A DNA stretch of 64,000 nucleotides from Platycnemis pennipes. Its lineage: Eukaryota; Arthropoda; Insecta; Odonata; Platycnemididae. The stretch covers positions 154,334,688-154,398,687 of the forward strand of contig OW121848.1 of the NCBI GenBank assembly GCA_933228895.1, written 5' to 3'. The translations under genes and the position numbers were made by a program. Shown here one piece after another: positions 10,756 to 21,758 of the stretch. The notes under the pieces were generated by a model. It was not told the origin of the DNA, made no database searches, and saw nothing but the letters and a program-made list of their open reading frames with translations. How positions within the stretch are numbered: the first letter of the stretch is position 1; each line of letters opens with the position of its first letter.

Positions 10756-12196
10756 TTGGTAGAATGAACATTATGTGTAGTCGACGACATCAGACTTGTC
10801 TACGTGGAACTCCACCAGATAATGATTGGCCATCGCATAGAAACCACGGAGGTTTAGTTTTCAATAAAGTTATTCTGTGGAATGGCTAAGTTTTCTTCTG
10901 CCTCTTCAACTTTATTATGTTTGTCTATAATCTCCTATTTCTTTACGTATTCCTCCTTTGGCTCTGGTCATCAATGGACTGCTTTGAACTATTCTGTCTG
11001 ATGCTTAAGTTGGCCTCCTCTGCATGACAACCGAGTTCTCACGACAATGTACAAGGTGAGGACACGGAAGCCATGGAGACGCCGCCTCGGTAACCTGCGT
11101 ATTAGAATGATTTGCTTAGTTTCTTATGAGTCCACTTTTCCTTTCCTTCCAGTTACGAACCATTCTCTCGCTGAACTCAGTCTTTCCCTTTGACTCCTTC
11201 GTTCTACTACTGAGGCCCAACTCAGGCCATTTCAACGAATTTTCCTCGAAGGGGGAGCCTTTAACTCCATTATTTCTGCTTCTGCATCTTTCGCCCTTCT
11301 TTGTGATTGTCTTAAGGAGGTTCCACCGTGACTCCGCGATTCAAACTCCCATAAAAGAGCTATGCCTTTTAATGAATAAATACCGATCCAGAAAAACTCC
11401 TATATGGAAAATCATGTATAGGGTGATAACGCATACACAATAATTCTATGATTATGCTATTATATAGCGTGATGTAGCTTGCATTCTTTTTTTACCAGCT
11501 CTTTTAACTCATTTTGACTTCGGAACATGACTGGCGTGTTGTTGCCACGTTTAATTTACAAAATGAGAATACATGCTCATTCCTGCTATTACGTGTTTTA
11601 AATTAGGTTAATTATTTTCTTACTTAGTTTTTAACTATTCCCTTGCAGATGCAAATCTTTGTTTTGAATTTTATTAATATTCATATTTTTGAAATGTATT
11701 TGGCAACAATGACGCTGCTACCATTTGGATGCATTGGTATTAATTACACCATGTCAATAACCGATGAAATATTTAAATTGTATATATAAAATATAAGAAT
11801 GGCCTTGGTAAGGTATATGCCTAAATTAAGTTAGTAAATAGGCTCATAAGGACGTTGGAACGTCACAAGTACCGTTGCCAATGATAACAAAATACTGTAG
11901 CGCCACTTCCATGTAACTAAGACTTTTCTGCTTTTTTTCGAGCAAACATTTATTAATATCAATTAAACAAGTGTGGTAAGGCCAGCATTTTTTTACAATG
12001 CTAAATTCTTTATAAAATTGCGCATCTTATATTAGTTTTTCGTCAAAGCGACATTTATCTTTACATTATTAATCTGCAAATTTTACTGCTACAACCATTC
12101 TCTGCCATATAACCACATATAAAATTGCTGATTTTCAACTTCTTTTTTCTCGAAATATATTATGGAAAGGCCAAATTAATTTATTGCCAATCAATA
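10756..12196. other. Intergenic stretch, nothing recognised
   Basis: A plus-strand frame at 11126-11443 (105 codons, leucine- and phenylalanine-rich) has no recognisable domain and sits in pyrimidine-rich DNA, so it is probably fortuitous. No repeat ends are evident. Confidence 0.3.
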
Positions 12197-12270
12197 GAAG
12201 GGCCAAAAAATGATGTGTCCTGAAATGTTCACAAAAATGACATCTAATTCATAATTCGGTGGAGCCTCCT
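12197..12270 (+). repeat. Dispersed ~75-bp repeat, copy 2
   Basis: This is the second copy of the block at 6282-6353, sharing GGCCAAAAAATGATGTGTCC and CATAATTCGGTGGAGCC. The flanks of the two copies differ, so they are separate insertions or parts of a larger decayed family. A 103-codon frame follows at 12284-12595 with no recognisable domain. Confidence 0.65.
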
Positions 12271-12649
12271 TTAATTGTAAATTGTGGCACTAGTCAAAGA
12301 TCCTCTTCGTGAGCCTGCTACAGTCAATTTTCTTCAGTCACCCCTTCTATTTCCGCCTATGGTTGCGTATGGTCTTGGCGATCATCATCTTCCTCTCTCA
12401 CATCTCCTCATCCCTCCACAACTTTCAGATCCCTGCTTGAATCGTCCCGGGACCAACATCTTCCTCCCCCAGTTTTTCCATCGTCTCTCATTCCTACGAT
12501 CATTTCGGCCTCACCGCCATGTTGCAGTGCCTCAGTTTACCGCCGATCGTATGCATGCCAGGGAAACGCAGATGAATACGCTCGTTGGCATTTAACGAAA
12601 TAATTTTCTAACCAGCAAATCAATTCATTACTTTGTAGATTGAAAACCA

Positions 12650-12802
12650 TCTATTTGCACGTGACCCTTGTGTTTTACATGCCTCAGTGATGTAGTAGCA
12701 TTGTAGTTCTTAGTTGCATGTCAGTAGTAAATGTTTGGTGATCTTCATCCCCTGCCATACATCCTCGCGGTGGTTCGCAGGGAATTGCGTAGATGAATTC
12801 TT
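12650..12802 (+). mobile_element. LINE-A 3' tail
   Basis: Only the 3' UTR end is present: TTAGTTGCATGTCAG, then GATCTTCATCCCCTGCCATAC and GGTTCGCAGGGAATTGCGTAG. It is a severely 5'-truncated copy. Confidence 0.75.
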
Positions 12803-13000
12803 CAAATTTGAAGATTTTTCCGTCTGCTTTCACGTGGCTACAGGGCATGCGTTGAGTGTATATTTGGCTGTAAGTGAATTGATAATTTGGTAAATATGCT
12901 CGTTTCTCATTGGCGGAAGAGTCGTCAGTGAAATTGACGGATTGATGTCAGGCGATGTATTCGCTCAAATTCGTGGCGAATCAATGGAGGTTAAGCAGCG

Positions 13001-13500
13001 TTTACACGTATCAGTTGACTGCTATGACAGTTGCGAGATGCGCTATATATCTATATCGCTACTGCTATGATGCGTCTGCGTTAACTTCTATGCAGCTTTA
13101 GGCGTTGCCACAACAAATAAAAAGCGTTTTATTTCAATAGTGATTGATGCTTAAATTTTCATCAAGCAATAAAGTCCATTGACGATTATCATTTGTTCCC
13201 ATTCTTTAAAGAGTAGAATCTCCCCTTTTGGGGAGGGATATCCTTGTTATTATATCCAAATTCCGTCATGTATTGCTTTACGTTGATTGTTGCGATTGTT
13301 TTGGATACATTACCGCTGGAAATTAGACGGGCTTCAACTTTGCTAATAGCTCGAACGTGGATCGAATAGTGTTCTACATTTGTCCAGTATCGACCTGAAC
13401 TCGCATCGCAGTTGCTATTTACACATGCGAGTGGGGCTTAATAGTTGTTAGCAGTTGACTGTCATAGCAGTCAACTGCTACGTGAAAACACGTACCTTTA
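13001..13500. mobile_element. MITE-like element with TIRs around CAGTTGACTGCTATGACAG
   Basis: The left part (about 13003-13040) and the complement of the right part (about 13445-13498) share TTACACGTA/TCACGTA, CAGTTGACTGCTATGACAGT. The right end also holds a 13-bp perfect hairpin (13449-13461 with 13468-13480, 6-base loop). The interior is AT-rich and non-coding. The outer boundaries and any duplication are unresolved. Confidence 0.55.
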
Positions 13501-15559
13501 CATGCAGTGGTGACGGTCGAAAGTTGACGATATAATGTCGTCTAAAGCAGTCCTCTGTTCTTCAGCGCATGCGCAGGCGCTCGGCAGAGAACGGCGCTGC
13601 AGCAGGTCATCCTCCCCGACTCATTTCACGTTTCTTCAAAATCGATTTCTTCGGTCCAAAATCTTCCGTGCGGCCGCGCAAGCGGTGCTCGGATGGCGAC
13701 AGGTGGCGCTCGAGGTGACACCATTGCTCAAATATGGGCGGACAAATCGTATTTTTGCAATAATTGCACGAACTTCTTGTGTTCTATCACATTCCTTTCC
13801 GAAAGATGACAATTTTTTAAATATTTAATTTGATATAAGGTGCCAGTCGTTGACGTTCATATCTTTTCGATAGTTCGATTGCGAGGATAAAGCCACTCAG
13901 CACAGTAATCGAACGTCTTCTTTTCGAATCCCATGAGACGTCAAACAAAAAGTGAAGGGGCACTTTGGAATCAGGTGTAGAGTGGCGAGGAGACGAATCA
14001 CGAGCAATGCCGTGGGAACGTGCATCAGTGGGCCCCGCTCAAAACTAGGCTCGATGCGTGGAGAAGGGGATGTACAACGAAGAAAAATACCATTACAGGA
14101 TTTGTAAATGAATGAATGAATTAATTAATTCGCCTTTCTTTGCCTTTATTATATGAACCATGCCTACGAGTGGGTCTGGATCAAGCACCTAGCAAATTTC
14201 AAGATCACATGCAACTTCTAACATTGCCTGTATGCTACAAATTCCCTTCTACTACATGATTTGAAAATCTTTGATTTCAAAGTAATGCTTCTTATGTGTA
14301 TTGTGTGTTTTATCAATGTAATAGTCTACAGGGTAGAAAGTCGGTCAATCGGTATGAAAGAACAGTGATGACTACTTCGAATCTGACCATTCCGGTTTTC
14401 CATCGTAAGTCACTCTTTCCGCCTGATCGTACGCAGTGCTACATGCCCCTGAATCATTGATAAATGAGTCTCCTTTAACTTTATATATTACTGTGGCCTT
14501 CCCAGTGCCCTTTTATCCCCCTGTGACCCTTAAGGACTCTTCCAAAAGTGCAAGGATGCAGTAGAACTAACAAATAACAGTGATGCCTATGCTTTGAAAT
14601 GTAAGAGGCTCTGCAAAAGTGTTTACGCCAATTAGACCATTAAAAATTTCAATATTAGAAATAAATACAGTTAAAAAATATTTTTTTACAACTCTAAGAG
14701 CAATTTCGCAAAATATTTGCTGCGAAAAGCAACAGATGCTGTTTTCTGCACAGAAATGGTTCCATGTTTGCAACAATAAAACAAGAATAGCTTGATGTCC
14801 CAAGGTAGCTCGAAAATTTCAAGAAATTAGTTGGCCCCAAGGTGATTCTACTCACCTTGAGTTGGCCCCAACGTCACTCTCATAAACGAATTGCTGTACC
14901 CCGCCTCATCCCCCATTCTATCTGTTGCTGCTTTTAAATTATTCATTATTTCCAATGCCTTTCCGCCTACTTCGTCCACCACTCTTCCTAACTGACACGA
15001 ATTGTGTAGAGAGAGCGAAAACCTGCGCAAATTCATCTCAGGATGATGACGGTCATTCATCGCAATTTGGGTCGTCAGTCCTTTGTTTTCCTATGGTGCA
15101 TGTAAAAGTGGTAAAAGTTTTATTGCTGGGTAATATATTTGTTATTCTATAAACACACTTTCCAACGACTAGTGCAGGTTCGAGTAGATTTCCTTGTGAG
15201 AATGCTGCGCTAAGGAAGTAATCCTCAACGCAAATCAGTTCATTGGACGTAAGGAATGCATCTTTAACGGCCAGATGAAACCTTTCTGTTGGTAGGAGCA
15301 GTAAATTGGATTTAATTATAAATTCTTGGTATTTTGGGAGGTAATTTTCTCAATCTAAAAGTTCTTAGCAATTCCCTTCGTCAACTTTTTACAGATCGAG
15401 ATATTCGTCCTTGATTTGTATTTTAAAGTTAATTATGGTCTTGAGCAGCATGGAGGAATCACATGAAGGATGAGCATGGGCTGCCGAGTAAATGTCACTG
15501 AACTCGTGACTCATATATTTCCCACAAGTCATCCCAGAATTTCTCCATCACTCCACGGA
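13501..15559. other. Intergenic stretch with a GC-rich patch at 13540-13720
   Basis: The patch contains GCGCATGCGCAGGCGC and a 97-codon plus-strand frame without a recognisable domain. From 13830 to 15559 the sequence is AT-rich; GAATGAATGAATTAATTAA near 14110 is a short low-complexity run. No exon, RNA or TIR is convincing. Confidence 0.3.
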
Positions 15560-15815
15560 CGGATAACTTCCTTTCCAAACTTCTTCATTCTCGCTTTAAT
15601 CTTTGGTTTCGCTTCCTTCACGATATGCTCATCATTTTCTTCCATAATCCTTCCTTTTCCATCCTCCCATTCCACTCTCATCTCATCGACCGCCTTCATC
15701 AGAACTGCACGTCTTAAGATGTGATCAGTCTCATCTTAAGTTTTAAACTGACTTCTCTTTTTTCCCACTCTTCTTAGAACTTCTTCGTTTCTCACTCAGT
15801 TCATCTTCGCCATCC
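15560..15815 (-). mobile_element. Old LINE-C fragment
   Basis: Minus-strand sequence retains recognisable but diverged LINE-C segments: GEDELSEKRRSSKKSGKKREVS-like (RVGEKRSLL region), an IL(R)RAVLMKAVDEM segment and EGKME. It is more decayed than the neighbouring copy at 16060-16660, from which it is separated by about 250 bp. Confidence 0.55.
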
Positions 15816-16059
15816 TTCCATACACCTCATTTGCTCCCAGAGCATTTCAGCGGCCGTAGTCGTTCATGCCATAAAGAATCATGCCACAGTTGTGTAATTC
15901 AATGAAGTATTTCTTAACTTCCAAGCTTTCGATGTAGCATTATAAACTATAGGAGACAATTTGTGAACCTTGTCTGATTAACTCATGCTTCTTCACCGCT
16001 GAGTCCAGGTTTAATCATAACTACCCGACTATTATGCAAACTGAGGATGAATCTCTCTG

Positions 16060-16660
16060 TTCATCATCATCAAGGGTCAACAATCCTAGGATTGGTTTGA
16101 CTCAGCCCTCCACTCCATTCTTCTATCGGCCAACCTCTTCATATTAACGTAGTTCCTCTCTTTCACGTCCTTTACGACCTATTCTATGTAACTCATACGA
16201 GGTCTGTGTCTTAAGATATGGCCGATTAAGTTGTCCCGTCTTCTTTTTATATTTTTCAGCAGACTTCTCTTTTCTCCCACTCTTCTTAGGACTTCTTCAT
16301 TTGCCACACGGTCGATCCATTTTATCTTCATCATTCTTCGGTAGCACAATGTTACGAATGCTTCCACCCTTTTCTTCTCCGCTGCTGTCATCGTCCATGC
16401 CTCCCTGCCGTAAAGAAACATGCTCCAGATATACATTTTGATGAATTGCTTCCTTACTTCTAAGCTTGCATTTCCAGCTGTAAGTAGATTCTTCTTTTGA
16501 TAGAACGCCCCCTTTGCCTGGGCTATTCTACTCTTTCACCTCTTCCAGTTTCTGTTTTCCTAGTATAACGTTGGTTTTGGCCTCCTCTCTCTTGCCAATA
16601 TCTTAGTTTTCTTCTTATTGATCTTCAGAATCTCCTGTTACTGCACGAAATTCCAGTTTG
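16060..16660 (-). mobile_element. LINE-C 3' third with C-terminal coding
   Basis: On the minus strand a frame at 16179-16436 encodes YGREAWTMTAAEKKRVEAF, the CYRRMMKIKWID motif, RVGEKRSLLKNIKRRRDNL and IGHILRH. These are the conserved C-terminal features of this LINE protein. The 3' end contains ATCCTAGGATTGTTGACC and a GATGATGA run. Sequence up to about 16660 extends towards the reverse-transcriptase domain (SKEAIHQN-like, AQAKGAFYQK-like) but is broken. Confidence 0.85.
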
Positions 16661-17505
16661 ATATGGAATTCGAAGCACTACATTCCTAATGTTCATCTTT
16701 GAAGGAAATAATAAATTAAATTTTAAATTGTTTAGACAGTGACTTTCATCATAGCATTACGTTTTATAAAAATCTCCATGGGAACTGTGAAATAGTTTTT
16801 CGCTGGCATTCTTCAATACAATTTATGGCTAAAGCAAAGTCCACTCTCTGTACAGAAACGATGCGAACAAAATAGCAGTGGAAGAATAGCATCGGCCATG
16901 TTCGCATGTCGGCACTTCGTCGGTGCGAAAACGTCTTTTCTTCCCACGGTTAATGCTCGGGAGAGGCGATTCCTCTTGCGTGAGTTAACGCCGGAATGTG
17001 TGTCAAAACCGATTTCGGTCAGTCCGTAACGCATTTTTCGGAAATATCGGGGTGGGTTCCCCGCCCCCAGCGAGAGTTCACCCAGAGACCAGCAGGCGAA
17101 CCGTTAGACCGAGAGGGAGCAGCCGCTCGCCTCGTCCGTCGGGCGGCGCCACCTCCGCTCGCGTGAATGACAGCTCCAGGAGAGCTGCTTTTTTCCCGCT
17201 GCACGATCCGAAACGATGATCACGGAACGAGCGGAAAACAGTGACTCCGGAATGCCTTCTGATTGGTTCTTTTCACGATTTTCACATTCCGTCCCATGAT
17301 TCTCAATAGGGATGTTCACGTTTTCAGGAGTGGGCGAGGTGCTTACGGGAGTGAATATGGGTTCCCTGTGTAATGAGCACTCTTTATTCATTGCTTGCGT
17401 GAAAATAATCACTCTTTGCAATCACATTAATTAATATATTGCCCCAACTTAATTTATATTTTTTATTCAGGGTTCTCTAAAGAAAAGACCACGTCGATAA
17501 TTGCA
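16661..17505. other. Intergenic stretch with a CpG-rich patch at 17020-17220
   Basis: The patch (CGCTCGCCTCGTCCGTCGGG, GCGGCGCCACCTCCGC) has overlapping frames on both strands and no recognisable product. A 105-codon minus-strand frame at 17104-17421 has a fairly natural composition but no known domain. The patch could be a promoter or an untranslated exon. Confidence 0.3.
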
Positions 17506-17513
17506 ATTTCGGT

Positions 17514-17808
17514 CAGGGCCCCCCAGAGACATTTGATTGCCTGGAGCAACATTTTCTCTGGGGTCCTCCCGTCTCCAACAAATAGGAAGGAGGTGAAAAA
17601 AGTAGTGAGCATGTTTAATAGTTTATCGTCTAAATTTTTAAGACAGAAATAATTATCTCCTAATGATTGAATGTTACCGTTAAAAGTTAGGAAAAAAACT
17701 GGATGAATTGAACAACTAAAAGAATCGATTGAGGCCTAAAATATTTATCGATTCTATGGCTCCCTATGGCGCCTGTTGCAAGGGTTCCCCCCTCTAAGGG
17801 CGGCCCTG
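17514..17808. mobile_element. hAT-like MITE, 295 bp
   Basis: Ends are CAGGGCCCCCC on the left and GGGCGGCCCTG on the right, imperfect inverted repeats of the CAGGGC type common in hAT elements. Flanks are ATTTCGGT (17506-17513) and ATTTCGCT (17809-17816), an 8-bp duplication with one mismatch. No coding capacity. Confidence 0.7.
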
Positions 17809-17829
17809 ATTTCGCTACTACAGGGAACT

Positions 17830-17940
17830 AGCACTTTTGACTTGTTTTGTTCCAACTTGAGCGCCGCGCTCCCAAGTTCAGCACTCCGTCCGACAGATGG
17901 GACGTAATGCGCCGACCTCAGAGTAAGGTTACCCTGGGGT
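17830..17940 (+). mobile_element. SINE S1 core fragment
   Basis: CAAGTTCAGCACTCCGTCCG...CAGATGGGACGTAATGCG corresponds to the conserved SINE core (TCAGTACTCCGTCCGTCGG, GATGGGACGTTAAGCCG) with substitutions. The head and tail are not recognisable. Confidence 0.5.
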
Positions 17941-18262
17941 TACACTAACACCAGTATCCCTCTCTGTCTCCGCCCTTGTAACTTGCCCTTGCAGTCCTCG
18001 TCTGAAGCGTCTTTGAGAATGGAACGGACTTGCAATACTTCCGCGTAACGAAGAGCCAAACATTATTTGAAATGAACGCAATTAATCTTCCAATGTATCG
18101 ATCTGGTCTCGTTGTATCTATTTTGCACCTTTCAAGGTGCAATAATAATCTCTAACTCTCATCAATCCTCTGCAAGGAGCTCTGCCTTCGTCGACGAAAG
18201 AAAGAAAATGCAAGGAATGAAGGATTCAGAATTACATATTTTCATCGGCCAGGGCGGAATGT

Positions 18263-18548
18263 GTTTGAAACGGTCGGAATTATCTCGAATAGGTAATCAA
18301 TGAGTCACGTGGTACAAACGCGCATGGTTCGCTAATTTTGTGGCTTTGAATCCCCTTTCCAATTTCTCTCATTGGCTTTCACTTGAGTTTTTCCTTCCGT
18401 CTCATGCATACACCGCAGATGAGATAAAACTCAATTTTAAACAATGAGGGACATGTTATAATCATACACTATACATTTGCGAGCCATTCGTGTTTGTACC
18501 ACGAGATTCCTAGGTTACCTATTCGAGTTAATCCCGAAGTTTTCCAAC
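18263..18548. mobile_element. Palindromic MITE (family P), copy 1
   Basis: TIRs of roughly 50-60 bp, with left-end motifs GAATTATCTCGAATAGGTAA and GAGTCACGTGGTACAAAC, face complementary right-end motifs (TTTGTACCACGAGATTCC, GTTACCTATTCGAGTTAATC). Internal motifs TTGAGTTTTTC and GATAAAACTCAA are also inverted, so the whole element can fold back. Copies 2 and 3 lie at 25561-25838 and 39976-40271. Confidence 0.8.
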
Positions 18549-20354
18549 ACACCACCCCAAGAGAGATGTTTCTCACAAAACTAGCGATAAGAAAAATAGT
18601 TTCAAGTTTCGTTAAAAAAAATATTCGAGAGAAATAATACTCCAAACTTGAGAGTTGGCGCATCTTAAAATACAATTTTGATTCTGTCACTCCAATACTA
18701 TTTTTAGCGTGGCTTACAACTCTTATTTTTGCATTTATTTCAGTCACTTGTAATTGCTACCCATTTCACATGCTAGCGAAGCACTGAATAAACGCGATGA
18801 GAAACAGATGGCTATAAATATGAAAAATAATGACTGGGAAGAAATCACACAGGTGCATGCGATGAAGAAAAACTTAAGTTTTTGACTGTTTTTTTATTCT
18901 GATTTTGATAATTCCTCGGAATGGGAACAATTATGTGTGTGTGTGTGAGGCCGAGACAGAGATCAGAGGAGGGAAAGAGAGCGGAAGAGAGAACTTTGAA
19001 GGACACGACAGGCGTAGAAAGCATGACGATGCGAAGCGCGCAACGTTTATGCATTCAGCATTCCCGAATCCATACATATTCGATCCGTACACGAATTGAA
19101 GAAGTTTTCGAAATCTACCTTCGCGCTTGACATTGTATGTTTCAAAGATCAAGGTGAAGATATTACAAATTCGGCTAACCATGGAGTCTTAATTATGTAA
19201 TCTTTAATTACGCACGGAGAAATGAATTCATTTCGTTCATGAGGCAGACCGTTCCGGTCTGCGCTCGCACATTCTTCAACAGATCATCAAACTGTGAACG
19301 GAGTGAACGAATCAATTCGTGGCATCAGCAAAATTTGGCAGCTATGTAGTTACTCATATCTAAGTGGCATGTAATATGGATCCGGTCAGGTTTAACCCCA
19401 CCACATAGCCTTGGTCCTCGTGGAACATACAGACATACACCTCAAGGACAACCCAAAGGTTCTGCATTCCATTCTCCCATTACAGATAAGAGATATTCTT
19501 CCGGGAACTTCACTTTCAATTCATTTATTGGCCGATACATGCTATCAACCTTTTCCTTTGTGAGGTCACTTCTCGGCATTTAAACCTGAGTGATTATATG
19601 ATTATTGAGTTGGCTGCAACTGCCATGATATCCTCTAGAAGTATCCTATCACTCACCTTTTCAATATTCACTATAAAAGTATAGGAAAGTAGTATTTTCG
19701 TGCCACTAGCATCCTCTACTTCTAAACATAAATTTGCAAGGTTATATGCCATTATAGTTCCAAAAGGAAAAAGTCAAAATATATTTCTTTACCACGAAGG
19801 GAAAATCTTTTTGAATGAATCATGGAAAGTGTAAATTTTTCTCGAGTTTTGGAGGAAAATTCGAGAAAAATTTGGGCATTGCATACGCCGGGAAATTGCC
19901 AAATCCTAAAATATTCAAGATGATTAAAAATACGAACCTACTGAGATGTAATTTCCTAAACAGAGCTAACCCATAACGATCACTAATGTCTAATAAAGAC
20001 ATTGATTTTCTCGAACTTTTGACACTTGTGAAATATGAAAATATATTCTACACATTTGGTGACTCATCGAATACACAGATGGAAACTCTTTCCTTTCTTC
20101 TTTCATTGCAGGTGCATATTCGGGGGTTAGACTACTTTTTCAGTGAATGAGCGGAAAATGCATTCTTTCAAATTATTATTTCGTCTATCCTTTGGAAATA
20201 TTGAAAACCATAATCTTTAATTATTAATTTTATCTTATAATATTTTATTTGTCTTACTAGTTTATCTTATTATAACACTAAAATATTCCTTATAACGTTT
20301 ATGATTAGTTATATACGAACAGAAAGCTTAATATCCCAGCTGTAAAAAAAGTGG
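18549..20354. other. Intergenic stretch, nothing recognised
   Basis: A short GT run lies at about 18932-18948. Overlapping short frames at 18845-19180 on both strands have no domain. Inward-facing FFSSFPPKLEK-like minus frames near 19820-20002 are AT-rich and unconvincing. Confidence 0.3.
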
Positions 20355-20480
20355 CCATCATCGTTCGACAATCATTTGACGCAGCTCTCAACTCGATTCC
20401 TCTATCTTCTTTCCTCTTCATATTTTGACATACCTATACTCATTTACATGTTCTAATGACGTGATTATAGTGCAAGGTCT
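20355..20480 (-). mobile_element. LINE-C 3' tail, diverged
   Basis: CATCATCGTTCGACAATCAT, TTTGACGCAGCTCTCAACTC and GATTCCTCTATC are the degraded complement of the family's C-terminal codons and 3' end. Confidence 0.6.
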
Positions 20481-20716
20481 TTCTTTGTGAATCTTCTAAT
20501 TAATTTTATTCTGCAGGTTGTCTTGAACGTGACTACGTCACGAGATATAGTCGATACTATCTTAGGCCCTACGCCCTTCGGTCCTGAAAAATACCTGGCC
20601 TATGAAAAATAATTTCTCACCTCTTTTAAGCACATATGGGACTACTGAAATTATATGTCGAAAAAAATGGACTATTATAATTTTTGTTGAGATGTCTATA
20701 GTCCACATATGCGTAT

Positions 20717-20860
20717 ACATCTACATCTAGGTAATACCCTGCGAGTTACCATGAGGGTGTGTGGCAGGGGGTGAAGATCACCAGACATGCACTATGTGTA
20801 CAGTTGTTATTTGAGAGATAGAAAAACATTTAATGATCACATGAATAATAATGAAGTACC
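20717..20860 (-). mobile_element. LINE-A 3' tail
   Basis: On the plus strand it reads CATCTACATCTAGGTAATAC, CCTGCGAGTTACCATGAGGG and TGTGTGGCAGGGGGTGAAG, the complement of the LINE-A terminal hallmark. The body is strongly 5'-truncated and fades after about 20860. Confidence 0.75.
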
Positions 20861-21758
20861 ATATGAAGTATTTAATATTCTGTACGTGAACAGAAAGGAA
20901 TGCAACATGGGCAAGAGATAAATAGATGAAATATAGTTCACTATATGTGCGACCGCCATATTGATTTCTGAAAAACGAAAGCTAAAATTGATAGCTTCTA
21001 GTGTATGAAATTGGCACAGTCAATGCGGAGAATTCAAAATCAGGTATTTTTACAGATGGGTACATCACTACAATGTTCTACAGGAAAAAGCTACCCTCTG
21101 AGGGACGTATAACCGGTTGTCCACGTAACTGGACAAGGGGACCGAAGGGGCTACTCTGTGGAATCGTCTCATTATGAAACGAATGAGGAGTTATCTATTC
21201 CACGCATTATATTAACACGACCGGTTTCGCAACTGCGTTACATATTCGAGTGAAGTTTCAAAGTTGTCTTCACTCTCTTGCGTCCTTAATTAATGATTGG
21301 GTGGGGGCGAGGGTCCTCCTTCTCTTCCCCATCCCAATTCATGCTCAAGAGTCTCCGTTTTATCGCCATATTGGGTTCCACCAAGCCATGACGGAAAACG
21401 AATCAACATTTTCCGAAGAGTCGCTCAGTGTGCGCAGAGTATTAATATATTCACAATCATCGCTGGTGTTCTCTGATAGCCCATTTGCATACGTGAAACT
21501 ATATTTGACTGTAAACGAATCAAAGGTACTTTTCTTGTATCAAAATTTCGATTGAACGCATCCCTTACCTAAACTTTTACTCGCATTCAATTCTTTGATG
21601 CTGAGTCCATGATTTAACCCCGGTCAACAGGTTTTTGCGTCGGCTGTTCATATTAAGTTTATAGTGTCCTATTTGTTCTTATTTTTGCCTTATTTATTGT
21701 CTTAAATGTCTTACTCACGTAAGGGTCCTCATGTTTTACGAGTGCCATCAGAAAATGA
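20861..21758. other. Intergenic stretch, nothing recognised
   Basis: A 101-codon plus-strand frame at 21250-21555 lacks any recognisable domain. No endonuclease coding sequence of the downstream LINE is recognisable here, so the LINE appears truncated at about 21760. Confidence 0.35.
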
